64,000 nt of DNA from Fervidobacterium thailandense (lineage in GTDB: Bacteria > Thermotogota > Thermotogae > Thermotogales > Fervidobacteriaceae). Shown one piece after another: positions 42,960 to 51,777 of this stretch (positions are counted from its first letter, which is position 1; each line of letters begins with the position of its first letter). The notes beneath the pieces are model-generated. The model made no database searches. It was given only the letters and a program-made list of their open reading frames with translations, and was not told where the DNA came from. The position numbers were made by a program, and so were the translations under genes. The stretch spans positions 205,243 through 269,242 of the forward strand of contig NZ_LWAF01000002.1 of NCBI RefSeq assembly GCF_001719065.1, given 5' to 3'.

Positions 42960-43577
42960 ATGCCTAAGAGTTCAACGCGGAAGAACATTATACCCGAGTT
43001 AGAAGAACTCGTTCGAAGGTTGGTGCTTCCAGAACGTTTCAACCATATACGCGGAGTACTCGAGTTTTCTCTCGCACTTTCAAAAGTCCACAGTTTGGAT
43101 CCCATAAGATTGCAGGTTATGGCCCTCGCACACGACCTCTTTCGCGACCTCCCAGCGGATAAGCTTATCCGGATGGCGCGGGCTTACAGTCTCAGGGTTC
43201 CCGAGTTGTACAGGAAACACCCCATTTTACTCCACGGTCCTTTAGCATCCACCTTTCTCACCAGAAGGTTTAAGATAAGGGACCGCGAAATCCTTTTAGG
43301 TGTCAAATACCACACTTCCGGACACCCGAAGCTCGGCCCTTACGGAAAGGTTCTGGTCATCTCCGATTCGGTAGAATTCGGTCGCGATTACGAAAGCGTC
43401 GAAGAGCTCAGAAGACTGGCCTTCACTTCCCTTGAGCTTGCGTACAGTGAGGTTATACGAAACAAGATCATTTACGCGGTGAAAAATGATCTTCTACTTC
43501 TTCCGGAGACGTTGAAGACGTGGAATTCTATGATGGAGGTTGGCAGGTATGAGAACGAGGCCGTTGAGTACGAGTAA
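42960..43577 (+). CDS. yqeK: YqeK-like HD-domain Ap4A hydrolase
   Basis: About 205 residues. HD-domain metal ligands are visible: His in RFNHIRGVLEF, the HD pair in ALAHDLFRDLP, HPILLHGPLAS and YHTSGHPKLG, matching YqeK, a symmetrical diadenosine tetraphosphate hydrolase (Ap4A to two ADP). It may control alarmone-like dinucleotides under heat stress. GGAGGTG lies about 11 bases before the ATG. It overlaps the next gene by 29 bases; yqeK followed by a LytR-like gene is a familiar order in Gram-positive and Thermotoga genomes. Confidence 0.88.
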   Translation: MPKSSTRKNIIPELEELVRRLVLPERFNHIRGVLEFSLALSKVHSLDPIRLQVMALAHDLFRDLPADKLIRMARAYSLRVPELYRKHPILLHGPLASTFLTRRFKIRDREILLGVKYHTSGHPKLGPYGKVLVISDSVEFGRDYESVEELRRLAFTSLELAYSEVIRNKIIYAVKNDLLLLPETLKTWNSMMEVGRYENEAVEYE

Positions 43578-44241
43578 ACGCAAAAAAGAAGGTAGCTCAC
43601 TCAAGGTAGCCTTCGCTGTAGTACTGTTCTTACTGCTGGGTGTTCTGGCGGTTTTCGGTTTGAAGATAGGTTCGGTAAGAAATTCTGAGGAGTTCGCTCA
43701 AAACAAGATTTCGGCTTACTACTTTTATACCGAGACAGATTCGGTGTACAACCACCTCATCATTGTGAACGGTGAGAAACGCAGTATCCACGTCGTGCGC
43801 GTTCCGTCTTACGCGTTTTTCTACTCTAAAAAGTTGGGTGTACGTGAATCAAAACCACGGGACCAGGTCGTCTACCTGAACGAACTGTTGAACATTAAAC
43901 CGACTTTTTACTACGTCATTCCCGAGCGCGATGAGTTTTTCAAGCGTCAAGGTGTCAAGAACGTGGAGGAATTTCTCACCCTTTACAGCAAAAGAGGGCT
44001 AAAACTTTTTGATTATTTTCGTTTTGAAAAGCTCGTTTCCCAACTCAGACCGGATTCTAACATAACCGCGCCTGGGTTGGCAAAGTTGTACGACGCCCTC
44101 GGACGATACGGCATCCAAACTGTGGACATACCAACATTGACAAAGCTGCCGATTAAAATCACCGTTGGAAACCAAGTCTTCATCCGGCATTACGTCGATG
44201 AGGAAGGGTTGGAAAATCTCCGAAAATCGCTGCAAAACTGA
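43549..44241 (+). CDS. Single-pass membrane protein, possibly LytR-like
   Basis: About 230 residues. A basic N-terminus, one membrane helix (about 20-40) and an extracytoplasmic domain with HLIIVNGEKRSIHVVRVPS and a C-terminal alpha/beta portion. Its position after yqeK suggests the LytR/CpsA/Psr-type or LytR C-terminal domain family, but I cannot see the diagnostic LCP arginines, so this is tentative. GGAGG nine bases upstream gives the ATG at 43549, inside the yqeK frame. Confidence 0.65.
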   Translation: MRTRPLSTSKRKKEGSSLKVAFAVVLFLLLGVLAVFGLKIGSVRNSEEFAQNKISAYYFYTETDSVYNHLIIVNGEKRSIHVVRVPSYAFFYSKKLGVRESKPRDQVVYLNELLNIKPTFYYVIPERDEFFKRQGVKNVEEFLTLYSKRGLKLFDYFRFEKLVSQLRPDSNITAPGLAKLYDALGRYGIQTVDIPTLTKLPIKITVGNQVFIRHYVDEEGLENLRKSLQN

Positions 44242-44277
44242 TATTCAGGAGCCGGAGGGTACGAAGGAGGGAGCATC

Positions 44278-44727
44278 ATGAGGATAACGTCCGTTTTTCT
44301 GGTACTCGCCCTGTCCATAAGTCTCTTTGCCATGGAAGTTGGTATTGGTGTGAGCTATTCCTTTACAGGGCAGCTGATGTACTTTGCGGAGTTGAACACG
44401 TTCCCGGTACAAAAAACAGGACCGAACACAAAGAGTGCGTTCTCTCTGATGTTCACAACTAACTTTTCCAACAGGTACTTGCTGGGATTCGGTGGAATTG
44501 CAAAGTACGACATCAATCTCGAGTTCGGCACAGTCTCCCTGTACGGTATGGGTGGCATGATCGTACCGGTGGATAATTTCGGATTCGATAAGGTAACAAG
44601 TCAGGTACGCGTGGGAGCCAAGTACTACGTTGGCAACCTGGTCTTCAACGCCGGAATATACTCCCTATTCCTCTTCGACAGCACCAAACTTGAGGGAATA
44701 GAGTTCTCCATCGGTTATGCTTTCTAA
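44278..44727 (+). CDS. Small outer-membrane beta-barrel candidate
   Basis: About 149 residues. A signal peptide (about 1-19, ending SLFA) precedes alternating hydrophobic/polar strands rich in Tyr, Phe, Gly and Asn (for example RYLLGFGGIAKYDI, VSLYGMGGMIVP, LVFNAGIYSLFLF). The protein ends EFSIGYAF, and a terminal Phe is the outer-membrane barrel recognition signal read by BamA-type machines. Eight strands would fit the length. No sequence family is recognised. AAGGAGGG precedes the ATG. Confidence 0.65.
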   Translation: MRITSVFLVLALSISLFAMEVGIGVSYSFTGQLMYFAELNTFPVQKTGPNTKSAFSLMFTTNFSNRYLLGFGGIAKYDINLEFGTVSLYGMGGMIVPVDNFGFDKVTSQVRVGAKYYVGNLVFNAGIYSLFLFDSTKLEGIEFSIGYAF

Positions 44728-44765
44728 AACGTGAGTATGCTGAGGTATGCTAAACGTTGTTCGAT

Positions 44766-44794
44766 TTGAGCTTTCGTGAATAAACGTGTATATT
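44766..44794 (+). promoter_or_regulatory. Promoter for argF
   Basis: TTGAGC (44766-44771), a 17-base spacer and TATATT (44789-44794), 84 bases before argF. Confidence 0.5.
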
Positions 44795-44877
44795 TTTCTG
44801 TGTCGAGTTGCAACCAATTCATTCGTGAGCGAAAAGGGTTACGAACGTCAAAACGTTTCTGAGGAGGTTGGAGACGT

Positions 44878-45819
44878 ATGGCCGTAAACATGAAGGGAAG
44901 GTCCCTGCTTTCGTTGATGGATAACACGCCCGAGGAAATCAGGTACCTGCTCGATATCGCAAAACAGGTCAAAGCCGAGAGTAGAGCCGGAATCAGGCAC
45001 CAAAGGTTCGTTGGAAAAACACTTGCCTTGATATTCGAAAAGAGATCCACCAGAACGAGGCTCGCATTCGAAACCGCGTTCGCAGAGGAAGGTGGCCACC
45101 CGATATTCCTCTCGATCCAGGACATCCAGCTCGGTGCGAAGGAGTCCATAGAGGATACGGCACGCGTGCTCGGTAGGATGGTCGACGCTATCGAATTTAG
45201 GGGGTTCAAACAGGAGACCGTTGAGCTACTCGCAAAGTACGCCGGTGTCCCCGTCTACAACGGTCTCACGGACCTCTTCCACCCAACTCAGGTGCTTGCC
45301 GACCTCATGACGATCGAAGAAGAGTTCGGAAGATTGAAGGGCATCAAGCTCGTCTTCATGGGCGATGGAAGGAACAACATGGCCAACTCGCTCATGGTTG
45401 GTGCCGCGAAGATGGGGATGCACTACGTGATTTGTTCTCCGGAATCCCTCAGACCGGAGAAATGGCTCGTTGATGAATGTATGAAGTTTGCGCAGGAAAG
45501 TGGCGCGATCATCGAGTTCACGGATAACCCGGATGAAGCCGTGAAGGGGGCAGATGTTATTTACACCGACGTCTGGGCATCGATGGGTGAAGAAGACAAG
45601 GCCGAGGAGAGAAGGAAGTTACTCAGACCGTACCAGGTGAACGAGGAATTGATGAAAAAGACGGGCAAGCCTGAAACGATATTCATGCACTGCCTCCCGG
45701 CTGTAAAAGGAGAAGAAGTCACGTTTGAGGTTATCGAAGGCAAGCAGTCAAGGGTTTGGGACGAGGCCGAGAACAGAAAACACACGATTAAAGCTGTTCT
45801 GATTGCAACACTCCTCTGA
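44878..45819 (+). CDS. argF: Ornithine carbamoyltransferase
   Basis: Forms citrulline from ornithine and carbamoyl phosphate (arginine synthesis) or works in reverse in arginine breakdown. About 313 residues. The carbamoyl phosphate motif STRT is at 57-60, with HPTQ in LFHPTQVLADL and the ornithine-site HCLP near residue 265. Everything is intact. No other arg or arc gene is in the window, so anabolic versus catabolic use cannot be decided from context. GAGGAGG precedes the ATG; it is transcribed alone and ends at a strong bidirectional terminator. Confidence 0.96.
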   Translation: MAVNMKGRSLLSLMDNTPEEIRYLLDIAKQVKAESRAGIRHQRFVGKTLALIFEKRSTRTRLAFETAFAEEGGHPIFLSIQDIQLGAKESIEDTARVLGRMVDAIEFRGFKQETVELLAKYAGVPVYNGLTDLFHPTQVLADLMTIEEEFGRLKGIKLVFMGDGRNNMANSLMVGAAKMGMHYVICSPESLRPEKWLVDECMKFAQESGAIIEFTDNPDEAVKGADVIYTDVWASMGEEDKAEERRKLLRPYQVNEELMKKTGKPETIFMHCLPAVKGEEVTFEVIEGKQSRVWDEAENRKHTIKAVLIATLL

Positions 45820-45831
45820 TTCCAAAATAAA

Positions 45832-45868
45832 AAAAATCCGCTGGTGGACAACCCACCAGCGGATTTTT
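45832..45868. terminator. Bidirectional terminator between argF and ftsA-like gene
   Basis: A 16-base-pair stem (45832-45847 with 45853-45868) with loop ACAAC. A-run on the left and T-run on the right give U-tracts to both transcripts. Confidence 0.9.
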
Positions 45869-45870
45869 TA

Positions 45871-47973
45871 TTATTCCATCCCCGACTCCGGAGTTTTGAA
45901 CTCGAACGCAACTTCGAGTTCGTCACCGTTTTCTAATGGATCCGTGAATCCCGCGGGCTGGCCGTTCTTGATTATCCTGTAGCTCTTGACGTTCTTAATA
46001 TCCACGTTGAAGAGCGCCAGAACATCCGCCACGATGAAACCGTTACTTTCCACAACTTGGGTGCGTATCTTATCCCCATCGCGGATCTCGTAATCCGGGG
46101 GCACGAGCCTATCGTTCACCCAAACCAGGGCTCCGTCTTTGGTTATCAACTTCTGTTCCCCGTTGAGCTTAATGAGCACGCTCATCTTTTCAAGTTCCGG
46201 TAACTCGGAAACCTTCGGGTATCTAACGATTATCGCGTATTCAAGTTCTTCACCAGGTGCCACACTGTTCTCGTCGGAAAGTTCCAGTTCACCTTTGAAT
46301 ATCTTCACCTCGCCTGCGTACACCTCGCGGTAGACGTTGTTCACGGAGTACTCTATCTTAACGAGATCGTTCGACAGGAACTCCCTGATTTTCTTAACCT
46401 TAACGGGAACGGTCTTGATAACGTCCCCATCGTTCAACGAAGCGTTCGCGTTTACCTCGCGCCCGTTGAGGATCGCACCAGGATGGTACTCGATGATCTG
46501 CCCGCTTTCGAGCGATTTCAACCTCACAGGTGGTACGACGTCGTACAGGCTTGCCGATGCATCCTTTCCGTTGATTGCCTCTCCAACTTCGATGTTGTCA
46601 CCGTGGTGCACGATATCCCTAAGCGTCGCGTCCTTCCCGTTTATCTTCACCGGAGCGGCGACCGGAAGTTGTCCACGGATGACAACCGGCTGACCGTCCA
46701 ACTCGATTACAAGGGAGCGACCCGGTCGACCGAGGAAGGTGGTGACGTCCCTACCCGATTGCAACAGGACTTCCCAAACCGTGTAGGCTCCCTTAAAGCC
46801 TATGAGCTGTATCGGTTCACCGTTGACGGTCACTTGCTCAAAAACGGCCCCAGTTCGTGTGAGTGCCGTGTAACCTATACCTAGCGGTGTGATAAACTCG
46901 CTTCCGGTTATCAAGCCGGTCTGGTCGACGAAATCCAGGTTGCGCGGGGTTTTGAGCGAAACGTAGTCTGGTTCCATTCCCAGGTGTTTGGCCAAGAGCT
47001 CCTCAAAGAGTGGGACCTTCGCACCGCCACCGACTATCATGACAACCTGCGGACGTTCGCCGTTGAGTTCGAATATCTCGGATGCGATCCTCTTGGTTAT
47101 CTCGTCGATAACGGGCCTGATGGCGGATAGTACCTCTTCCTTGGTGATTTCACGTTCCTTGTCAAGGATGTTGCGTACCTTGAGTTTTTCGTGGTTACTG
47201 AAGTTACGCTTCACGTATTCGGCCGTTTGAAAATCGAGTAAGAACTTCCTAGTTATGGCTTCCGTTATCTCATCACCAGCCAGTGGTACCATCCCGTACG
47301 CAACTATGGTACCATCCTTGGAAATCGCAATATCGCTGGTACCCGCCCCAACATCAACAAGTGCGATGTTCAGGATCCTTAGGTCCTCCGGCACGGTCAC
47401 GTTCACCGCGGCGATGGGTTCGAGTGTGAGGTGCGTGATGACCAGTCCTACCCTTTTCACGACCGCGAGCATTGCTTCGACAACCTGGTTCGGTAAGAAC
47501 GTTGAAACAACCTTAACCGACGCCTTCTCACCTTTCAACCCTTCGAGCCTCTTGAACCAGGAACCGTCGAGCTCGTACCTGAGGACGGAATAGCCCACAC
47601 AGTACATGTGCGGCTCAATGTTCTTGGTCGCATCCGCAACTGCGTCCAGTTCCAGCCTTGTAACGATGTCGGAGGTGATCTCCGAATAACCGCTCACATC
47701 CGCGGAAGCTTCACCGATGTAAGTCTTGAGAAAACGGCCAGCGAGCGCGACGGCAACTTTATCGAGCTTGACGTTGTTCCTGCGTTCAAGTTCCTCCTTG
47801 ATTGCGCGCACGGTTCTGGCTACCTTTTCAACATCGTGTATCTGACCATCGAGCATAGCCCTGTGCTCGTGTTCCATCAGCACGAGATCGTGAACGACCA
47901 TCTTCTCCTGTTCATTCATCGACACGAGCAAACCGGCCACTTTACGCGTACCTATGTCGAGTGCGAAAATCAA
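45871..47973 (-). CDS. FtsA-like actin-family protein with long beta-grasp-like C-terminus
   Basis: About 700 residues. The N-terminal ~380 residues are an FtsA/PilM-type actin-like ATPase: FALDIGTRKVAGLL (phosphate 1), the SHS2-like 1C domain, VDVGAGTSDIAI (phosphate 2) and IVGGGAKVPLFEE (adenosine). Residues 385-690 are an extension in which an NG...DGD-x-I-type hairpin recurs four times (445-463, 503-519, 619-636, 670-687), suggesting tandem beta-grasp folds. Canonical FtsA is about 420 residues and ends in a membrane helix, which is missing here. A TTG start (47973) is set by GGGAGG. Probably an envelope or division scaffold. Confidence 0.85.
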   Translation of the reverse strand: MIFALDIGTRKVAGLLVSMNEQEKMVVHDLVLMEHEHRAMLDGQIHDVEKVARTVRAIKEELERRNNVKLDKVAVALAGRFLKTYIGEASADVSGYSEITSDIVTRLELDAVADATKNIEPHMYCVGYSVLRYELDGSWFKRLEGLKGEKASVKVVSTFLPNQVVEAMLAVVKRVGLVITHLTLEPIAAVNVTVPEDLRILNIALVDVGAGTSDIAISKDGTIVAYGMVPLAGDEITEAITRKFLLDFQTAEYVKRNFSNHEKLKVRNILDKEREITKEEVLSAIRPVIDEITKRIASEIFELNGERPQVVMIVGGGAKVPLFEELLAKHLGMEPDYVSLKTPRNLDFVDQTGLITGSEFITPLGIGYTALTRTGAVFEQVTVNGEPIQLIGFKGAYTVWEVLLQSGRDVTTFLGRPGRSLVIELDGQPVVIRGQLPVAAPVKINGKDATLRDIVHHGDNIEVGEAINGKDASASLYDVVPPVRLKSLESGQIIEYHPGAILNGREVNANASLNDGDVIKTVPVKVKKIREFLSNDLVKIEYSVNNVYREVYAGEVKIFKGELELSDENSVAPGEELEYAIIVRYPKVSELPELEKMSVLIKLNGEQKLITKDGALVWVNDRLVPPDYEIRDGDKIRTQVVESNGFIVADVLALFNVDIKNVKSYRIIKNGQPAGFTDPLENGDELEVAFEFKTPESGME

Positions 47974-48015
47974 TTTCCCCGCACCTCCCGATAAACTCAA
48001 AACGCCTCAAAGTCT

Positions 48016-50418
48016 TTAAACTTCAACGACCGTTACACCGACACCACCCTCATCAGGTCTACCGAAGCGGTAACTCTTCACCCTCTTGTCGTTCCTCAGG
48101 TAATTCCAAATCCCCGTGGCGAGACGTCCAGTTCCCTTACCGTGGATGATGTAACCGACGGAAAAATCCGAAAGTACCAGCTGATCTATGAACTCGTCAA
48201 TTTTTTCAACAGCTTCCTCCACGGTCAATCCGCGTACGTCAATCTCGTTGGTTTTGAGCGGTATTCTCGGCATCGACGTACGCGAGTCGCGGCCCTGCTC
48301 CGGTACTTCAACGGTAGACTCCGGTTTGGTTTGAACCTTAACTATCTTCTCGGGCTTTACCTCTATTCTAATCCCGTTGAAATCTACAACGAACTTTTCA
48401 CCCTTCTTTTCGACAACCTTTCCAACCGCCGTGCCATCAACCAAGCGCACAAAGTCACCAACTTCAATACTACGTTCTTCCTTTTGAAAAGCCGTTTCGT
48501 ACATCACCTTCTCTATCTTGTCCTGGAGGGCCTGAACCTTCTCCTCTTCGCGTTCGATCTCCTTAAGTCGCTTCTTTATGAGGCTCTCACTCGAAGTCCT
48601 CGTGCTCTGAAGTGCAATTTGCAGGTTTCGCTTGGCCTCCTGAATTTCCTTGTAAACGTTGCGTATTTCCTTATCGAACTCCTCAACCCTTTTTACCTTC
48701 AAGAGTTTGTACTTTTCTTCCAGCTCGCGTTTTTGTTTGTTGTACTCCCTCAACGTCGCTTCAAGTTCTCGTTTTTTCGCCTCAAGTTCACTCACATGTA
48801 CGTTGAGATTCTTGATCAGCTCCTCGATCCGTATATGGTCCTCGTTAAGATGTTTTCTCGCACGCTGGAGCACGTTTTCGGGTAGTCCGTACTTCGCGGC
48901 GATTTCGAACGCGTGCGAGGCGCCGGGTACGTTCATGAGTATCCTGTAGGTCGGCGCGAGACTTTCGGGATCAAACTCCATGGAGGCTGTCACTATTTTA
49001 TCGTGAGACATCGCGTAGAGTTTTATCGGTGTGAGATGCGTGGTAACGATGAATTTTATTCTCCTCTCGATCAACTCCTCGATGATACCAAGCGCTATCG
49101 CACTACCTTCGTACGGATCCGTTCCCGAGCCAAGCTCGTCTATGAGTACGATGGAATCCTCATCGGCCATCTCAAGCGCATTCTTTATGTTCACCACATG
49201 TCCGGAAAAGGTACTCAAATTTTCCAGAATGTCCTGGGGATCACCGATATCCACAAAGACCTTTAAATCCGGAATCCTGGAACTTTCCGAAACGAGCACG
49301 GGAAAACCGGACTTTGCAAGCAAAATACAAAGTGCTATCGTCTTTAGCGAGACTGTCTTACCACCCGTGTTCGGACCGGTGATAACCATCCCAAGCTTGT
49401 CGGTTGGTAACTCCAGATCAATGGGAACGACTTTATCGGGAGCAAGAAGCGGATGTCTGGCTTTCACCAATTTCAGGTACCGTCCCGACGGTATTATTAA
49501 CGCGGCGTTGTGCTCGAGTGCGTACCGAGCGCGCGCAATAATCGCGTCCAGACGTTTCAAAACCTCAATATCTCTCTTTATGTGACCGGCGGACTGAAAA
49601 ATATGCGAGCTGAGTTCTCTTAAGATCCTTGTGACCTCCCTGGATTCTTCTTCGAGTAGAACCTTCAACCTGTCGTTCAGTGGTATCAGCTCTTCTGGTT
49701 CTACGTACACCGTCAATCCGGAGGCGGATGTACCATGCACGATGCCCTTGACCTTACCGCGTTCATTCGCCTTTATAGGTAACACGTAGCGCTCGTTCTT
49801 TATCGTGTAGGTAAGTTCCTGCATCAGGTTCTGGTAGTTACTGACGAACCTTTCCACCTTGTGGCGCAGTTGTTTGACCGTTTCGGCGTACTCGGTGCGT
49901 ATTTTTTTCAAGAGTACCGACGCATCGTCTTTAACGTTTCCTTGTTCGTCAACAACGTGTCTTATGGCTTTGACCAGCTCCTCGTAATTTCCCAACCTTG
50001 AAGTCAAAGTAGCCAGTAGGTTCTGGCTGAACAACGGTCCGCGCTGGAATTTGAAAGTTTTTTTCAGATTTCCAACACCCTCGAAAAACTTTAAAAACTC
50101 GAGTAGTTCAGTACCATCAAGCACAAGGCCATTCTCGACCTTCCCCAAAAGTGGTCGAACCTCGGTAAACGCGTCCGAATCCGGGATACCGCTTTCACGG
50201 ATGTAAGTGATCATCTCGGAAATACAGCCGTACTCGGACTCTAACTCGACGGTCCCAGGGTTGAGTGAACGGAGGTACTCTTTTCCGTAACTCGACAAGC
50301 AGTACTTCTCGTAGCCAGCAAGTACCAGTTCGTAATCTATCTTCCGTCTCAGCGTTTCAAGGTACGAGTTGTAATCTTTCGGATCCGTCCCAAATCCATC
50401 CTCAAAGAGTGTGGTCAT
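48016..50418 (-). CDS. mutS2: MutS2 family ATPase/endonuclease
   Basis: About 800 residues. A MutS-like core and ATPase with Walker A GPNTGGKTVSLKT and DELGSGTDPYEGSA, a long coiled-coil (about 500-610), and a C-terminal Smr nuclease domain with VRGLTVEEAVEKIDEFID and IHGKGTGRLATGIW. MutS2 suppresses recombination or rescues collided ribosomes, depending on species. GGGAGG precedes the ATG. It starts three bases after the VWA gene stop and precedes the FtsA-like gene. Confidence 0.96.
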   Translation of the reverse strand: MTTLFEDGFGTDPKDYNSYLETLRRKIDYELVLAGYEKYCLSSYGKEYLRSLNPGTVELESEYGCISEMITYIRESGIPDSDAFTEVRPLLGKVENGLVLDGTELLEFLKFFEGVGNLKKTFKFQRGPLFSQNLLATLTSRLGNYEELVKAIRHVVDEQGNVKDDASVLLKKIRTEYAETVKQLRHKVERFVSNYQNLMQELTYTIKNERYVLPIKANERGKVKGIVHGTSASGLTVYVEPEELIPLNDRLKVLLEEESREVTRILRELSSHIFQSAGHIKRDIEVLKRLDAIIARARYALEHNAALIIPSGRYLKLVKARHPLLAPDKVVPIDLELPTDKLGMVITGPNTGGKTVSLKTIALCILLAKSGFPVLVSESSRIPDLKVFVDIGDPQDILENLSTFSGHVVNIKNALEMADEDSIVLIDELGSGTDPYEGSAIALGIIEELIERRIKFIVTTHLTPIKLYAMSHDKIVTASMEFDPESLAPTYRILMNVPGASHAFEIAAKYGLPENVLQRARKHLNEDHIRIEELIKNLNVHVSELEAKKRELEATLREYNKQKRELEEKYKLLKVKRVEEFDKEIRNVYKEIQEAKRNLQIALQSTRTSSESLIKKRLKEIEREEEKVQALQDKIEKVMYETAFQKEERSIEVGDFVRLVDGTAVGKVVEKKGEKFVVDFNGIRIEVKPEKIVKVQTKPESTVEVPEQGRDSRTSMPRIPLKTNEIDVRGLTVEEAVEKIDEFIDQLVLSDFSVGYIIHGKGTGRLATGIWNYLRNDKRVKSYRFGRPDEGGVGVTVVEV

Positions 50419-50421
50419 CCG

Positions 50422-51555
50422 CTAACCTCCCAGAACGTAGACACTGCCGTAAATTCTCTTCGCATCGAGGTAAAAATCCACGTTGTGCTGTCGACTCAAG
50501 ACGAAGAGTACACGCCTTGTGACCTTCGGAAGGTCGACGTAACCATCCGTGAAGATCACTATCCCTTCGGACCTGAAGTCGTGTTCGGCCATATCAACGG
50601 CCGGTTGCAAGTCGGTTTCACCACCACCGTAGATCTCCAGATCTTTCCACTTCCCGAGTCTGTACTCGGTGACAAACCTGACGGATTTATCCACCTGTAT
50701 GAGCTTGAAGCCCCCGACTACCCGGGCGATCGATTCGACTTCCGTTAAGAATTCGTTCATCTCCTCCTCAATTATACTTCCACTCGTATCGATGATGACT
50801 GTGATCCTTGGCTCGTACGTGTACCTCCAACCCGGTTGGTCTTCGTACCGCCGGTTCGGTCTGAGCGGGGTTTGGTACTTATCCGAGCGTTGGGAAACTC
50901 CGAAAAATCTCTGGAGTGCCGTCCTCCAATCGATACGTGCGCTTCCTACCGACTTCCCGATGAGTTCCATTAGACCGGATGGCAACTCGTGACCAAAGAG
51001 GTTGAACGCTTTCCCGATTCGCTCATCGAGTAACTCCAAAACAACATCGAGTGGCAGGTCGAAGGTTTCAGAGTGCTCGTTTGGTAAGGACTCGGCAACG
51101 ACCTCCAGGTCGAAGCTATCGTTCCTCCGTAACTCGGAAATTATGTAATCGTGGTACTCCTCGGCGGTTCGGTTGAGCATATCAACCGGTGGTCCGACGA
51201 AGATAATTTCGTTGTCCGTTCCGTGACCTTCGGCGATCAGGACGTTGAGCGGTATCGAGTAAGCATCAAGCAGAGGGATGAACTGATTTATCGCAGCATC
51301 TTTCGCCAGATCCCAGATCTTTTTATCACGCTCGTCTTTTGGCTTTATGAGGTAATGTCTGTTAATATAGTGCATCAGCTCGTGGAGAACGAGTGCTTCC
51401 AGCAGTTCTTCGCTCTTCGCAGCAACGGCAACGGGGTTGTACAGCAACACAAAATCTCCACTTTTTGAGAGTGTTAGTGTAACGTTCCTGACCTGTGCTT
51501 CCCGGTAGGAGGTCCCCAGTAGTAGGTAACCGTAGAAGGGATTTTTCCTGATCAA
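50422..51555 (-). CDS. VWA-like / putative metallopeptidase domain protein (DUF2201-type)
   Basis: About 377 residues from a TTG at 51555. The N-terminal half contains HELMH (58-62), a zincin-like metal motif, and the C-terminal half a VWA-type MIDAS in IIDTSGSIIEEE plus a late FTDGYVDLP. This matches the DUF2201 metallopeptidase + VWA-like layout often encoded near MoxR ATPases; none is here. The TTG lacks a ribosome site, and the open frame continues upstream with plausible family-like sequence, so a non-AUG start near 51594-51597 is possible. First gene of the mutS2 unit. Confidence 0.82.
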   Translation of the reverse strand: MIRKNPFYGYLLLGTSYREAQVRNVTLTLSKSGDFVLLYNPVAVAAKSEELLEALVLHELMHYINRHYLIKPKDERDKKIWDLAKDAAINQFIPLLDAYSIPLNVLIAEGHGTDNEIIFVGPPVDMLNRTAEEYHDYIISELRRNDSFDLEVVAESLPNEHSETFDLPLDVVLELLDERIGKAFNLFGHELPSGLMELIGKSVGSARIDWRTALQRFFGVSQRSDKYQTPLRPNRRYEDQPGWRYTYEPRITVIIDTSGSIIEEEMNEFLTEVESIARVVGGFKLIQVDKSVRFVTEYRLGKWKDLEIYGGGETDLQPAVDMAEHDFRSEGIVIFTDGYVDLPKVTRRVLFVLSRQHNVDFYLDAKRIYGSVYVLGG

Positions 51556-51663
51556 AGAATTAACAACGTACCTGAGCTTTTCTTGTGAATTCAGGATCCC
51601 GATTCTCCCTTCGGATAAATTTTAGCTCCCTTGCTCACTTACGCTCGTTATCCACCAAGAGAG

Positions 51664-51672
51664 ATTATATCA
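51664..51672 (-). promoter_or_regulatory. Promoter -10 for VWA-mutS2-ftsA-like unit
   Basis: On the minus strand TGATATAAT, a perfect -10 with extended TG. Divergent from the promoter at 51687. Confidence 0.6.
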
Positions 51673-51686
51673 CAACCGAAAAAGAA

Positions 51687-51695
51687 TGATATAAT
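51687..51695 (+). promoter_or_regulatory. Promoter -10 for PEBP lipoprotein
   Basis: TGATATAAT, a perfect TATAAT (51690-51695) with an extended TG, 83 bases before the start at 51778. It is the mirror partner of the minus-strand -10 at 51664-51672. Confidence 0.6.
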
Positions 51696-51777
51696 TGGAT
51701 TGCGTGTGTTAATCAAGAGGTTCTCCGGCTAAGTTTCACGAGTTTTTAAATTCCCAAAAGATCGGGAGAGGTTGGTT

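Noticed and set aside
44770..44800. Possible ArgR box before argF
   Set aside because: Only one half-site-like TGAATA is present; the second half does not match, so I do not call an operator.
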